64,000 bases of DNA, from positions 124,001 to 188,000 of the forward strand of contig NZ_FPBA01000005.1 in the NCBI RefSeq assembly GCF_900116515.1, in the 5' to 3' direction. Source of the DNA: Geodermatophilus amargosae (GTDB lineage Bacteria; Actinomycetota; Actinomycetes; Mycobacteriales; Geodermatophilaceae). The position numbers and the translations under genes are program-made. Below the pieces are notes generated by a model, which searched no databases, had not been told where the DNA came from, and saw nothing but the letters and a program-made list of their open reading frames with translations. Below are positions 1-9,546 of the stretch, in pieces (the stretch's first letter is position 1; each line of letters starts with the position of its first letter).

Positions 1-2
1 CC

Positions 3-500
3 GGGTTGCTGCTCGGGATCAACTCGATCGTCGTCATCCCGGTCAACGCCGTCGTCCCGTCGCTGACCGTCCGGCAACGCTGGCAGCGGCCGCTGCTGCT
101 CGGGTTCATGGCCTGCTACGCCGTGGGCTGGACCGGGCTGTGGCTGGCCCCGCGCACGCTGCCCTGGCTGTGGATGAGCGTGCTCGCCGTCGGCATGGGG
201 ACCTTCAGCATGGTGCTGGCGCTGATCGGCCTGCGCGCCCGCACGCCGGAGACGGTCGCCGCGCTCTCCACGGTCACGCAGGGCTGGGGCTACGTGCTGG
301 CCGGCACCGGCCCGCTGCTGGTCGGCGTGCTGCGCGGGGCGACCGGCGGCTACACCGGGATGTTCGTGCTCATCGCCGTGGCCACGGTGGGGCTCACGGT
401 CACCGGCTGGCTGGCCACCCGCGACCGCTTCGTCGACGACGAGGTGCCCGGCTGGTCGCCCGCGGCGGTCAGCCCTGCTCCCGCGTCTCCGCGCGGGTGA
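3..500 (+). CDS. MFS transporter, CynX/NimT-like, 3' part only
   Basis: This is the last ~165 residues of a major facilitator permease; the gene begins before the window, so its start and substrate-defining N-terminal half are missing. Hydrophobic helices separated by short basic loops are visible, for example around [30 protein letters not shown] and [19 protein letters not shown], followed by a short hydrophilic tail. The pattern with [20 protein letters not shown] before the last two helices resembles the CynX/NimT (cyanate/nitroimidazole) branch of MFS. The final 32 bases overlap the 3' end of the convergent dcd gene. Substrate cannot be assigned from this fragment. Confidence 0.75.
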   Translation, partial: GLLLGINSIVVIPVNAVVPSLTVRQRWQRPLLLGFMACYAVGWTGLWLAPRTLPWLWMSVLAVGMGTFSMVLALIGLRARTPETVAALSTVTQGWGYVLAGTGPLLVGVLRGATGGYTGMFVLIAVATVGLTVTGWLATRDRFVDDEVPGWSPAAVSPAPASPRG

Positions 501-1056
501 AGTTGCGGAACGACCGCGACGGCGTCGGCCCGCGCTGGTCCTGGTAGCGGGAGCCGTAGACCTCCGACCCGTAGGGGTGCTCGGCCGCCGTGGTGAGCCG
601 GAACAGGCACAGCTGCCCGATCTTCATCCCCGGCCACAGCGTGATCGGCAGGTTCGCCACGTTGGACAGCTCCAGCGTGATGTGGCCGGAGAAGCCGGGG
701 TCGACGAAGCCCGCCGTCGAGTGCGTGAGCAATCCGAGACGCCCTAGACTCGATTTGCCCTCCAAGCGGGCTGCGAGGTCGTCGGGGATCGAGACGACCT
801 CGAGCGTGGAGCCCAGGACGAACTCCCCGGGGTGCAGCACGAACGGCTCGTCGCCGTCGGGCTCGACCAGGGTGGTCAGGTCGTCCTGCTGCTGCGCCGG
901 GTCGATGTGGGTGTAGCGGGCGTTGTTGAAGACCCGGAAGAAGCGGTCGAGCCGGACGTCGATGCTCGAGGGCTGCACCAGGCCCGCGTCGTGCGGCTCG
1001 ATGCCGAGACGCCCCTCGGCGATCGCGGCGCGGATGTCGCGGTCGGACAGCAGCAT
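469..1056 (-). CDS. dcd: dCTP deaminase
   Basis: The 195-residue product deaminates dCTP to supply dUTP/dUMP for thymidylate synthesis in the cytosol. It starts [12 protein letters not shown], typical of the family, and carries the signature [20 protein letters not shown] followed by [10 protein letters not shown], which contains the catalytic glutamate and the arginine/serine residues used by Dcd. Length matches actinobacterial Dcd (about 190 residues); the M. tuberculosis homologue is bifunctional, releasing dUMP, and that may apply here by homology only. I chose the ATG at 1056 because it matches the conserved N-terminus; an upstream extension is not family-like. Its 3' end overlaps the convergent transporter by 32 bases. 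Confidence 0.95.
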   Translation of the reverse strand: MLLSDRDIRAAIAEGRLGIEPHDAGLVQPSSIDVRLDRFFRVFNNARYTHIDPAQQQDDLTTLVEPDGDEPFVLHPGEFVLGSTLEVVSIPDDLAARLEGKSSLGRLGLLTHSTAGFVDPGFSGHITLELSNVANLPITLWPGMKIGQLCLFRLTTAAEHPYGSEVYGSRYQDQRGPTPSRSFRNFTRAETREQG

Positions 1057-1214
1057 GGCGCGGAGTCTAGGGAGCACGCCGTCTCCCCCCATCGGGTCAC
1101 CGCCGCGGGCCCCGGCTGCAGGCCCGCCGCCGGGACGCCGAGGTCCCCGTGCCGGCCCATCGGAGGACCGGTCGCCGGCCGGGTACGGGCCCCGGGCCGG
1201 GGAGGAGCACAGAC

Positions 1215-3890
1215 GTGGCGACCCTGAGCAGGCGCACACAGGCGGTCGTGCTGGTCACGGCCGCGGCCACCGGCTTCGCCGGAGCGGCCACGGTGGTGGC
1301 GCTGGCCGCCCCCTCCGTCGCCGTGGCGGACGGCTGGGGCCCCGGTGACGGCCTGGACCGCTACGTGGTCACCGCCGACGCCGCCGACGCCTCGACGCTC
1401 CTGGCCCCGCTGGCAGCGCTGGACGGCGTCGCGAGCGCCCAGCAGCTCAGCGACGGCCGCGCGCTGGTGGCCACCGACGGGCTCACCGCCGACGACCTGG
1501 CCGCCGTCGACGGCGTCGCATCCGTCGGGGTCTCGCCCCAGGTGCCCGTGCTCGGGACCGTCAGTGACCCCTACGTCCCGTCCTACGGCTGGAACCTGGT
1601 CAACACCGGCACCAACGCGCCCGGGCAGAGCGCGGTCGCCGACGCCGACACCGACGCTCCCGACGGGTGGGCCGGCGGCACCGGGTCCGGCGTCGTCGTG
1701 GCCGTCGTCGACACCGGCTACGACAGCGACCACGAGGACCTCGCCGGTGCGCTGTGGACCAACCCGGCCGAGCCCTGCGGCACCCGCGACACCGACGGCA
1801 ACGGCAAGGCCGGCGACTGCCACGGCTGGAACTTCACGACCAACTCGCCCGACGTCGACAACGGCGCGGGGGGCGAGCACGGCGCGGGCGTGTCCGGCGC
1901 GGTCGGCGCCCGGACCGGGAACAACCGCGGCACCGCGGGCATCGCGCCCGACGTGACGATCATGCCGCTGGTCATCGGCAGCGGCGGTGGCGTCGACGTG
2001 ATCCTGGGCGCCGAGGCCATCCGCTACGCCGCCGACCACGGAGCCGACGTCGTCAACGCCTCCTGGGGCGGCTCGATGAGCGGCGCGGCGCTGGAGTACC
2101 TGCGCTCGGCCATCGCCTACGCCGGCAGCAAGGGCGTCGTCGTGGTGGCGGCCGCCGGCAACGACGCCGCCGACCGCGACCGCGTCCCGGTCTACCCGGC
2201 GGCCTACGCCGAGCTCAACCTGCTGACCGTCGGCGCGAGCACCGCGGCCGACACGGTCAGCTCCTTCTCCGCGTACGGCGCCACCACTGTCGACCTGTTC
2301 GCGCCGGGCACCCAGGTCTTCACCACCGCCAACAGCGGCGGCTACGAGCTGGTCAGCGGCACCTCGATCGCCGCGCCCCAGGTCGCCGGCGCGGTCGCGC
2401 TCTACCGGGCGGCCTTCCCCGACCTCAGCGCGGCCGCCCTGCGCTCCGCGCTGCTCGCCGACGTCGACCCGGTCGCCGCCTTCCGCGGCCGGTCGGTCAG
2501 CGGCGGCCGGCTGACGGTGTCGGGCCTGGCCACGGCCGGTGTCGGTGCCGTCGAGTACGCCTTCACGTCCATGACCGCCGCGCCCGGTACCGCCACCCCG
2601 CGGGTGGCCGTCAGCGGCACGGTGGCGCCGGGCTCCTTCGCCGTCACCCTCGGCCTGGGCATGCAGCACCAGGGCAGTACCTGGGCCGTCGCCGACGTCC
2701 CGGTCGTCCTCGGCGGCGCGACCGTGACCACCGACGACGACGGGCAGGCCACCTTCTCCCTCGGCGCCCGCACCTCGCTCGCCGGGCTGGTCCTGGCGCC
2801 GTCGATGCCGCTCGGTGAGGGCCGCTACGTCCTCACCGTCCAGCTCACCCGCGACGGCGCGCCGGTGGGCGGGACCCGTGCGGCTCCACTCGTCGTGGGC
2901 GCGCCGGCCCCGGCCGGCGGTGGGTCCGGCGGGACGCCGACGCCGGGCACGGCCAACCCGGGCACCAGGAACCCGGGGACCAGCGACCCGGGGACCAGCA
3001 ACCCCGGCACCACCACGCCCCGGACCCCGACCCCCGGGACCACGACGCCGGGCGCCCCGACCCCGGGCACCACCACACCCGGCACCCCGGACCCGGGGAG
3101 CAGCACGCCGGGCACGACCGACCCGGGGACCAGCAACCCCGGCACCACCACGCCCCGGACCCCGACCCCCGGGACGACCACGCCGGGCGCCCCGACCCCG
3201 GGCGCCCCGACCCCGGGCACCCCGACCCCGGACACCACGACCCCCGGCACCCCGGACCCGGGGAGCAGCACGCCGGGCACGACCGACCCGGGCACCAGCA
3301 ACCCCGGCACCGGCAACCCCGGCACCGGCAACCCCGGCACCTCGACGCCGGCCCCGGCCGACGGCGGGCAGCAGACCTACCCGGGCACCGGCACCTTCCG
3401 CATCACCTCGATCAGCCCGGTGCGCGTCTCGGTGGCCGGTGGCACCGAGGTCCGCGTGACCGGCCTGGCGCTCCCGGCGGGGGCGCGGGTGCTCGTCGGC
3501 TCGTCCGGCGCGGCCACGGTGGTCCGCTCCAGCACCACCGAGGTCGTGTTCCGGGCCCCTGCCCGCGTCGCAGGGCGGTACGACGTCACGGTCTTCGCCC
3601 CCGACGGCCGGTCCGAGGTGCTCCGGAGCGTCCTGGAGTACGTCGCGGCAGCCGCCGGCGGCGGGACCACGCCCACCCCGGGCGGCGGCGGCACGACGCC
3701 TCCGCCCGGCGCCGGCAGCACCCCCGCCCCGGGCGGCGGGAGCGGCGGGGCGGCTCCGACCGCGCCGTCCGAGGTGACCGGTCCGGGGGGCCTGCGGCTG
3801 GTCCGCTCGGCCCGGTGGGCCGCGATGCCGGCATCGGTCTGGTCGCTGGACTGCTCGTCGTCCTGCCGCGGTGTGGTGCTGCGCGCCTGA
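1215..3890 (+). CDS. Secreted subtilisin-family (S8) serine protease with PGT-repeat stalk and IPT/TIG domain
   Basis: An 891-residue exported subtilase. GTG 1215 is preferred because GGGAGGAG lies just upstream and the product then opens with a signal peptide (SRR followed by a hydrophobic segment ending APSVAVA). Next comes a propeptide-like segment, then the catalytic domain with Asp166 (VVDTG), His222 (EHGAGVSG) and Ser384 ([13 protein letters not shown]). After ~residue 575 follows a low-complexity Pro-Gly-Thr stalk, then an IPT/TIG-type beta domain (about residues 727-812, [19 protein letters not shown]) and a Gly/Pro-rich tail. No sortase motif is seen. Likely acts outside the cell on proteins; the stalk probably spaces the protease from the envelope. 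Substrate unknown. Confidence 0.9.
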   Translation: MATLSRRTQAVVLVTAAATGFAGAATVVALAAPSVAVADGWGPGDGLDRYVVTADAADASTLLAPLAALDGVASAQQLSDGRALVATDGLTADDLAAVDGVASVGVSPQVPVLGTVSDPYVPSYGWNLVNTGTNAPGQSAVADADTDAPDGWAGGTGSGVVVAVVDTGYDSDHEDLAGALWTNPAEPCGTRDTDGNGKAGDCHGWNFTTNSPDVDNGAGGEHGAGVSGAVGARTGNNRGTAGIAPDVTIMPLVIGSGGGVDVILGAEAIRYAADHGADVVNASWGGSMSGAALEYLRSAIAYAGSKGVVVVAAAGNDAADRDRVPVYPAAYAELNLLTVGASTAADTVSSFSAYGATTVDLFAPGTQVFTTANSGGYELVSGTSIAAPQVAGAVALYRAAFPDLSAAALRSALLADVDPVAAFRGRSVSGGRLTVSGLATAGVGAVEYAFTSMTAAPGTATPRVAVSGTVAPGSFAVTLGLGMQHQGSTWAVADVPVVLGGATVTTDDDGQATFSLGARTSLAGLVLAPSMPLGEGRYVLTVQLTRDGAPVGGTRAAPLVVGAPAPAGGGSGGTPTPGTANPGTRNPGTSDPGTSNPGTTTPRTPTPGTTTPGAPTPGTTTPGTPDPGSSTPGTTDPGTSNPGTTTPRTPTPGTTTPGAPTPGAPTPGTPTPDTTTPGTPDPGSSTPGTTDPGTSNPGTGNPGTGNPGTSTPAPADGGQQTYPGTGTFRITSISPVRVSVAGGTEVRVTGLALPAGARVLVGSSGAATVVRSSTTEVVFRAPARVAGRYDVTVFAPDGRSEVLRSVLEYVAAAAGGGTTPTPGGGGTTPPPGAGSTPAPGGGSGGAAPTAPSEVTGPGGLRLVRSARWAAMPASVWSLDCSSSCRGVVLRA
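2939..3350 (+). repeat. Pro-Gly-Thr coding repeats inside the subtilase
   Basis: About 45 imperfect copies of a three-residue PGT/PGx motif form the stalk of the subtilase. Larger duplicated blocks are visible: one starting at 2985 recurs at 3120 (135 bases, 45 codons later) and one starting at 3078 recurs at 3243 (165 bases later). All spacings are multiples of three, so expansion or contraction keeps the frame. Confidence 0.9.
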
Positions 3891-3901
3891 GGTGCCCACC
3901 C

Positions 3902-3943
3902 GGACCCGCCGGGCCGGGACCTGGGTCCCGGCCCGGCGGGTCC
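3902..3943 (+). terminator. Perfect 20-bp hairpin after the subtilase
   Basis: Two exactly complementary 20-base arms (3902-3921 and 3924-3943) are separated by only two bases and lie 11 bases after the subtilase stop. There is no T-run, as is usual in GC-rich actinobacteria. It most likely ends subtilase transcription before the PAS/chemoreceptor operon. Confidence 0.8.
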
Positions 3944-4010
3944 GGCTCATCCCGGCTCCTGATCGGCCGATACCCGGGGCGCGACCCACGGAGCCCAGGA
4001 GGACACCCGC

Positions 4011-4585
4011 GTGCTCGACACCCACCCGCGGACGGCGGCGCGTGCCGCCCGGACGGCCGTGCGGCCCACCGGCGAGGAGCGGACCTTCGCGGCCGACGAG
4101 CTCATCGTCTCCAGGACCGACCCGCGCGGGGTGATCACCTACGCCAACGACGTCTTCCTGCGGGTGGGCGCCTACTCCCTCGACGAGGTGATCGGGCAGC
4201 CGCACGACCTGATCCGCCACCCGACATGCCGCGCGCGGTCTTCGCGCTGCTGTGGGAGACCCTGACCGCCCGCCGGGAGCTGTTCGCGTACATCCAGAAC
4301 CTCGTCGCCGACGGCCCGTCCTACTGGGTGCTCGCCCACGTGACGCCGTCCTACGGCGCCGACGGCTCGGCCGTGGGCTACCACTCCAACCGCCGCCGGC
4401 CCTCCCGCCGCGCGGTGGAGCGCGTCCGGACCCTCTACGAGCGCCTCCTGGCCGAGGAGCGGCGCCACCCGAGCGCCCGCGCGGCCGTCGCGGCGTCGTC
4501 GGAGCTGTTCCAGCGGCTGGTCGCCGAGCAGGCCGCGTCCTACGAGGAGCTCGTGTGGTCGGTCATCGGCGAGGAGGAGGACTGA
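4011..4585 (+). pseudogene. Aer-type PAS sensor protein, frameshifted
   Basis: GTG 4011 follows AGGAGGA with 7-base spacing. The first part encodes a PAS domain (TDPRGVITYANDVFLRVGAY, then GQPHDLIRHP). At 4221-4224 the frame is lost: the family motif RHPDMP needs one more base, and reading in the neighbouring frame restores [32 protein letters not shown] and a helical tail to the TGA at 4583-4585. With one base added the product would be 191 residues. The domain matches the PAS of Aer/Aer2 aerotaxis receptors, which bind FAD or heme; ligand here is unknown. The stop is one base before the chemoreceptor start, so the two form a sensor/signalling pair. The break may be a real mutation or a sequence error. 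Confidence 0.85.
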
Positions 4586-4586
4586 G

Positions 4587-5537
4587 ATGGCGCGCTTCCG
4601 CAACCGCTCCGCCGCCGCGGAGCTCGAGGTCCACCGCGCGTTCGTGCGGCGCCTGACCGAGACCTGCGAGGCGGCTGCGCGCGGTGACCTCGAGGCCCGC
4701 GCCGTGCCGGTGCCCGGCTCGGACGCCGTCCCAGAGCTGGTCACCCTGCAGCACGGGGTCAACCGCGCGCTGGACGTCAGCGACGCCTTCGTCCGCGAGT
4801 CGCGCGCCGCGCTGGCCTCGGCCGCCGAGGGCCGCCACCACCGCAAGGTGCTGCGCACCGGGCTGCAGGGCGCCTACCGGCACGCGGCCACCGACGTCAA
4901 CACCGCCCGCGACGCCATGCGCGAGACGGCCGGCCGGGTCACCGAGGCCCAGACCTCGCGACTGCGCCTGGCCGACCAGTTCGAGCCGGTCGTGCTGGCC
5001 ATGAGCATGCAGGTGGCGACGGCGGCCACGGAGATGAGTGCGTCGGCGGCGGGGCTGACCAGCGCGGCGTCCGCAGCGTCGGCCGAGGTGGGCAACGCCA
5101 CCGGGACGCTGGGGTCACTGACCCGCACCTCCGCCGAGATCCGCGAGGTCATCGCCCTCATCGAGTCGGTGGCCGCGCAGACCCGGCTCCTCGCGCTCAA
5201 CGCCACGATCGAGGCCGCCCGCGCCGGGGAGGCCGGCAAGGGCTTCGCCGTCGTCGCCTCCGAGGTCAAGGACCTCGCCGACCAGACGGCGCAGGCCACC
5301 GAGCGGGTGACCGAGCAGGTCGAGGCCATCCGCGCGGCCTGCGACGACGTCACCGCCGTCATCGGCTCGGTGGGCGACACGGTGACCGAGATGAACGGCC
5401 TCGTCGACGGGATCGCCGCGGCCGTCGACGGCACGGCGTCCCTGGGCACGGCCGACACCGACGTCACCGGGCTGTCCCGGATGGCCGAACGGCTGCGCTC
5501 GGAGGCCACCGGCTTCCTCGCCGTCATGCGCCGGTGA
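4587..5537 (+). CDS. Soluble methyl-accepting chemotaxis-like signalling protein
   Basis: A 316-residue cytoplasmic protein without membrane helices. The N-terminal part ([13 protein letters not shown] and a second helical segment near residues 70-110) looks like HAMP/poly-HAMP linker, and the C-terminal half is a long coiled coil with the receptor hairpin tip (near residues 200-235: [20 protein letters not shown] then [13 protein letters not shown]), which docks CheA/CheW in chemoreceptors. It lacks a ligand domain of its own; the PAS partner encoded one base upstream would supply sensing, so the pair looks like a split version of an Aer2-like receptor. No che genes lie in this window, so its kinase partner must be encoded elsewhere. 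GAGGAGGA before the ATG supports the start. Confidence 0.9.
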   Translation: MARFRNRSAAAELEVHRAFVRRLTETCEAAARGDLEARAVPVPGSDAVPELVTLQHGVNRALDVSDAFVRESRAALASAAEGRHHRKVLRTGLQGAYRHAATDVNTARDAMRETAGRVTEAQTSRLRLADQFEPVVLAMSMQVATAATEMSASAAGLTSAASAASAEVGNATGTLGSLTRTSAEIREVIALIESVAAQTRLLALNATIEAARAGEAGKGFAVVASEVKDLADQTAQATERVTEQVEAIRAACDDVTAVIGSVGDTVTEMNGLVDGIAAAVDGTASLGTADTDVTGLSRMAERLRSEATGFLAVMRR

Positions 5538-5580
5538 GGCCCCTCCCGGCGAGCCTCCGGACGGGGCCGGAGCCGCCCGG
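5535..5580 (+). repeat. Short relative of the stop-codon-abutting structured repeat
   Basis: Directly after the chemoreceptor TGA, arms 5538-5543 and 5563-5568 can pair. Bases 5551-5570 are identical over 20 bases to the reverse complement of 56112-56131, which belongs to the full-length element near 56.1 kb. It lacks the conserved central block of the other copies. It probably acts as the 3' terminator of the PAS/chemoreceptor operon. Confidence 0.55.
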
Positions 5581-5687
5581 AGTGCGCATGTACGGTGCAG
5601 GCAACGTGGAGCCGCTGCGGCTCCCGAGTCCCTGACGCCAGGGTGGGAGTCCACCCGGCGTCCGCACGTGTGTGCCTGGAGGTGTGC

Positions 5688-8381
5688 GTGGCACCGGATC
5701 CCGTCGCGGGGACCGGGCTCCAGGACGTCGCACCCGGCCCCGGCACGGAGGACGTCTTCGCCGGCGGCAGTGGCAACGGGCGCCTGATGGCGGCCTTCGA
5801 CTGGTCGACGACGCCGATCGGGCCGGTGGAGACCTGGCCGGCGAGCCTGCGCTACGCCGTCCGCACCGTGCTGGCCTCGCGGTTCCCGATGATCCTGACC
5901 TGGGGTCGGGAGTACACGCAGTTCTACAACGACGCCTACGCCGAGCTCATCGGCGCGAAGCACCCCGGCGCCATCGGCGACGACCTGCGGATCACGCTGG
6001 CGGAGGGCTGGGCGGCGCTGCAGCAGCCGGTCGAGCACGCGATGGCCACCCGCGAGGCCTCGTGGATCCCTCAGCTGCTCCTGCTGCTGGAGCGCGCCGG
6101 GTACCGCGAGGAGACCTACTTCACCGTCTCGCACGCCCCCGCGTTCGGCGACGACGGCGAGGTCGCCGGGATGCACGCGGTCTGTACCGAGGTCACCCGG
6201 CAGGTGGTGGCCGAGCGCAGGCAGCGGCTGCTGCACGAGGTGTCCACCGCCGCCGGGCGTCGTGAGGACGAGCGCGACCTCGCCGCGCAGGTGTGCGGCG
6301 CGCTGGCCGGTGACCTGCTCGACGTGCCGTTCGCCGCCGTCTACCTCACCGGCGACGGCGCGCGGCTGCACCAGGTGGCCACCGTCGGCGTCGACGCCGC
6401 CGCGCTGCCCGCGACGGCGGAGCGGGCCGCCGAGCTCGGGGACGTCGACGTCGTGGCGCTGCACGTGCCCGGCGGGCCGTTCGGCGACGAGGTGGGCGAG
6501 GCCGTGGCCCTGCCGCTGTCGGGCGGCGCCGGTCGCGAGCCGGTCGGGGCGCTGCTGGTCGGCGTCAGCCCCAACCGCGCGCTGGACGAGGAGTACCGGA
6601 CCTTCCACCAGCTGCTGGCCGGGCAGGTCGCCGCCGCCGTCACCGACGCACGCGCCTACGCCGCCGAGCGTGCCCGCGCCGAGGCGCTCGCCGAGCTGGA
6701 CCAGGCCAAGACCACCTTCTTCTCCGACGTCAGCCACGAGCTGCGGACGCCGCTGACCCTGCTGCTGGGCCCGATCACCGACGCCCTCGCCGAGTCCGGC
6801 GGGCAGCTGCCGGCGCCGGTCCGCGAGCAGCTCACCCTCGCCCTGCGCAACGGCCAGCGGCTCAAGCGCCTGGTCGACGACCTGCTGGAGTTCGTCAGCA
6901 TCGAGGCCGGGCGCACGGCGGCGGTGCGGGTGGCCACCGACCTGGCGGTCACTACCGCCGAGCTGGCCGGCGTGCTGCGCGCCGCCGCCGAGCGGGCCGG
7001 GCTGACCCTCACGGTCGACTGCCCGCCGCTGCCCCGCCCCGCCGCGGTGGACCCGCGGATGTGGGAGAAGATCGTCCTCAACCTCGTCGCCAACGCGGTC
7101 AAGTACACCTTCGTCGGCAGCATCGCCGTCTCCCTGCGCGCGGACGGCGACGAGGTCGTGCTGCGGGTCTCCGACACCGGCGTGGGCATCCCCGCCGCCG
7201 AGCTGCCGGCGCTGTTCGAGCGGTTCCACCGGGTCGCCGACTCCCCCGCGCGCAGCCGCGAGGGCACCGGGCTGGGCCTGGCGATGGTCCGCGAGCTGGT
7301 CGGGCTGCACGGCGGCACCGTGTCGGTCGAGAGCGAGCCCGGCACCGGGAGCACGTTCACCGTCCGGGTGCCCTTCGGCGAACCCGACACCGACACCGCG
7401 CCGCCCGCGTCACCGGCCGAGGTCCGCGGCGCCGCGCTGACCCCCTGGGACGACGACCTGGCCTGGCAGGGCCGCTCCGCCGACCCGCTGGGCACCGTCC
7501 TCGTGGTCGACGACAACGCCGACATGCGCGCCTACCTGACCCGGCTGCTGTCGCCGTCGTGGACGGTGCGGACGGCGTCCGACGGCGAGCAGGCCCTGCA
7601 CGACGTCGCGCGGGTGTGCCCCGACGTGGTGCTGACCGACGTGATGATGCCGGGCCTCGACGGGTTCGGGCTGCTCAGGGCCCTGCGCGCCGATCCGGCC
7701 ACGCAGGCGGTCCCGGTGGTCATGCTCACCGCGCGGGCCGGGCAGGAGGCCGCCGTCGAGGGCTTCGACGCCGGCGTCGACGACTACCTGCCCAAGCCCT
7801 TCGAGTCCGCGGAACTGCTCGGCCGGCTCCGCGCGGTGTTCGAGCGCTCGCGCGGACGGCGGGAGCCCGTGCTCCCGGCGGCGCTCCCGGCGGCCGCGTC
7901 GGCCGCGCCCGCTCCGCCGCCGCGACCGCGCGCGGCCGGCTCCGTGACAGCCGGCACCGTGACAGCCACCGCCGCGCCGCCGCAGGCCCCCGTCGGCCGG
8001 CCGGACAGCACGACGACCTGGCGGTTCCCCTCGCGCGCGTCGTCGATCCCGGCGCTGCGCCGCCGGCTGCGGGCACTGCTCGACGGCGCCGGCCTGGACG
8101 GGGACCGCGTCTACGACCTCGTGCTGGCCGCCTGCGAGGCCGCCACGAACGCCGTCGAGCACGCGCAGGACCCCGGCGAGCCCGTCGTCGACGTCCGGGT
8201 GACCCTCGACGACGGCGCCGTGGAGATCGCGGTGCGCGACCACGGGCAGTGGAAGGAGCGGACGTCGAGCATGGACCGCGGTCGCGGCTCGATGCTGATG
8301 AGCGCCTTCGCCGAGATCACGGCCGTGCCGGGCCCGGCGGGGACCACGGTGACCATCCGCAGCCCCCGGCCGGCGGCCTGA
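5688..8381 (+). CDS. Hybrid histidine kinase: PAS-GAF-HisKA-HATPase-REC plus C-terminal RsbW-like ATPase
   Basis: The 897-residue product combines a PAS-like input domain (about 35-160), a GAF-like domain (about 180-330), a dimerisation domain with the phospho-acceptor His in FFSDVSHELRTPLTLLLGP (near 349), a HATPase domain (NLVANAVKYT, then DTGVGIP and GTGLGLAMV), a receiver domain (VLVVDDNADMRAYL, Asp in TDVMMPGLDG, Lys in PKPFES), a Pro/Ala linker, and a last ~120 residues resembling RsbW-type anti-sigma kinases (LVLAACEAATNAVEHAQ). There are no membrane segments. I chose GTG 5688 because GGAGGT lies just upstream; longer starts add a non-conserved stretch. The terminal module suggests that phosphorelay output is passed to an anti-anti-sigma protein, coupling two-component sensing to a stress sigma switch; this is inference. 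Confidence 0.9.
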   Translation: MAPDPVAGTGLQDVAPGPGTEDVFAGGSGNGRLMAAFDWSTTPIGPVETWPASLRYAVRTVLASRFPMILTWGREYTQFYNDAYAELIGAKHPGAIGDDLRITLAEGWAALQQPVEHAMATREASWIPQLLLLLERAGYREETYFTVSHAPAFGDDGEVAGMHAVCTEVTRQVVAERRQRLLHEVSTAAGRREDERDLAAQVCGALAGDLLDVPFAAVYLTGDGARLHQVATVGVDAAALPATAERAAELGDVDVVALHVPGGPFGDEVGEAVALPLSGGAGREPVGALLVGVSPNRALDEEYRTFHQLLAGQVAAAVTDARAYAAERARAEALAELDQAKTTFFSDVSHELRTPLTLLLGPITDALAESGGQLPAPVREQLTLALRNGQRLKRLVDDLLEFVSIEAGRTAAVRVATDLAVTTAELAGVLRAAAERAGLTLTVDCPPLPRPAAVDPRMWEKIVLNLVANAVKYTFVGSIAVSLRADGDEVVLRVSDTGVGIPAAELPALFERFHRVADSPARSREGTGLGLAMVRELVGLHGGTVSVESEPGTGSTFTVRVPFGEPDTDTAPPASPAEVRGAALTPWDDDLAWQGRSADPLGTVLVVDDNADMRAYLTRLLSPSWTVRTASDGEQALHDVARVCPDVVLTDVMMPGLDGFGLLRALRADPATQAVPVVMLTARAGQEAAVEGFDAGVDDYLPKPFESAELLGRLRAVFERSRGRREPVLPAALPAAASAAPAPPPRPRAAGSVTAGTVTATAAPPQAPVGRPDSTTTWRFPSRASSIPALRRRLRALLDGAGLDGDRVYDLVLAACEAATNAVEHAQDPGEPVVDVRVTLDDGAVEIAVRDHGQWKERTSSMDRGRGSMLMSAFAEITAVPGPAGTTVTIRSPRPAA

Positions 8382-8391
8382 GCCGCGGCGC

Positions 8392-9546
8392 TCAGCCCCG
8401 CCGTCCCGCGTTGAGCCGGGCGGCCTGCCGGGTGAGGTGGTCGCGTTCGGCCAGGTTCGGCGCCGCCCGGGCGGCCTCGGCGTAGAGCCGGGCCGCGGTG
8501 ACCGGGTCCCCGTCCCGCTCGTGCAGGTACGCCGCGACGGCGGTGTGCCGGGGCAGGGCGGGGTCGAGACCGGCCAGGGCGGCCAGGCCGGCCCGGGGAC
8601 CGTCGGCCTCGCCGACCGCGACGGCCCGGTTGAGACGGGCCACCGGACTGCCGGTGAGCCGCACCAGCTCGTCGTACCACTCGACGATCTGCACCCAGTC
8701 GGTCTCCGCTGCCGTGCGGGCGTCGGCGTGCAGGGCGGCGATGGCGGCCTGCGCCTGGAACTCCCCCAGCCGGTCGCGGCCGAGGGCGGCCTGGAGCAGG
8801 TCGACGCCCTCGGCGATCAGCCGCGTGTCCCACAGGCCCCGGTCCTGCTCCGCGAGGGGCACGAGGCTGCCGTCGGGGCGGGTCCGGGCAGGGCGCCTCG
8901 CGGAGTGCAGCAGCATCAGCGCGAGCAGCCCGGTCACCTCCTCGTGGTCGATCGCGGCGGCCAGCTGGCGGGTGAGCCGGATCGCCTCGGCGGCGAGGTC
9001 GACGTCGCCGGAGTAGCCCTCGTTGAAGACCAGGTACAGCACCCGCAGCACCGTGGCGACGTCGCCGGGCCGGTCGAGCCGGACGCCCGAGACGGTCCGC
9101 TTGGACCGGCTGATGCGCTGGGCCATGGTGGCCTCCGGCACGAGGTAGGCCTGCGCGATCTGCCGCGTGGTCAGGCCGCCGACCGCGCGCAGCGTGAGCG
9201 CGACGGCCGAGGCCGGGGTCAGGGACGGGTGGGCGCACAGGAAGTACAGCTGCAGCGTGTCGTCCCGCGTCTCGGCCGGCCCGGGCGCCGGTTCGTCGTC
9301 GACGAGCTCCTCGCGACGCCGTCGGGAGGTGTCGGCGCGGACGGCGTCGAGGAACCTGCGCCACGCGACGGCCACCAGCCAGGCCCTCGGGTCCCGCGGC
9401 GGGTCGTCCGGCCACACGCGCACCGCCTCGACGAGCGCTTCCTGGACGGCGTCCTCGGCCGCCGCGAAGTCGGCTCCGCGGCGGCCGAGGACCCTGATCA
9501 CGGTGGGGACGATCGCCCGCAGCAGGGCCTCGTCCACCGGCGTCAC
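8392..9546 (-). CDS. ECF sigma factor of the ECF42 type with C-terminal extension
   Basis: A 384-residue sigma factor. Region 2 is visible near the N-terminus (DFAAAEDAVQEALVEA), a linker carries DTLQLYFLCAHPSL, and region 4 reads LTTRQIAQAYLVPEATMAQR. The remaining ~200 residues form a helical, TPR-like extension ending in VARLNRAVAVGEADG and AAYLHERDGDPVTAARLYAEAAR, typical of the ECF42/DUF6596 group, which has no anti-sigma factor. GTG 9546 overlaps the stop of the upstream YCII gene as GTGA, so the two are translationally coupled. ECF42 genes are characteristically paired with DGPF/YCII genes, which is exactly the context here. Target promoters are unknown. Confidence 0.9.
   Translation of the reverse strand: MTPVDEALLRAIVPTVIRVLGRRGADFAAAEDAVQEALVEAVRVWPDDPPRDPRAWLVAVAWRRFLDAVRADTSRRRREELVDDEPAPGPAETRDDTLQLYFLCAHPSLTPASAVALTLRAVGGLTTRQIAQAYLVPEATMAQRISRSKRTVSGVRLDRPGDVATVLRVLYLVFNEGYSGDVDLAAEAIRLTRQLAAAIDHEEVTGLLALMLLHSARRPARTRPDGSLVPLAEQDRGLWDTRLIAEGVDLLQAALGRDRLGEFQAQAAIAALHADARTAAETDWVQIVEWYDELVRLTGSPVARLNRAVAVGEADGPRAGLAALAGLDPALPRHTAVAAYLHERDGDPVTAARLYAEAARAAPNLAERDHLTRQAARLNAGRRG

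Noticed and set aside
2825-3340. Long minus-strand open frame rich in Val-Pro-Gly inside the subtilase repeat
   Set aside because: It is the antisense of the PGT repeats with no ribosome site or family similarity.
3785-3890. Possible frameshift near the subtilase C-terminus, because the other frame contains a short hydrophobic stretch ([13 protein letters not shown])
   Set aside because: The stretch is too short for a membrane anchor and the main frame ends cleanly before a strong hairpin, so no frameshift is claimed.
876-4220. Very long (over 1,000-codon) open frame on the minus strand
   Set aside because: High GC content removes stops from shadow frames; it has repetitive Arg/Gly composition and overlaps two well-supported genes.
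5595-5687. Leader before the hybrid kinase with a small GGAGCCGC/GCGGCTCC hairpin, considered as a riboswitch
   Set aside because: Conserved blocks of c-di-GMP, cobalamin or SAM aptamers are not present.
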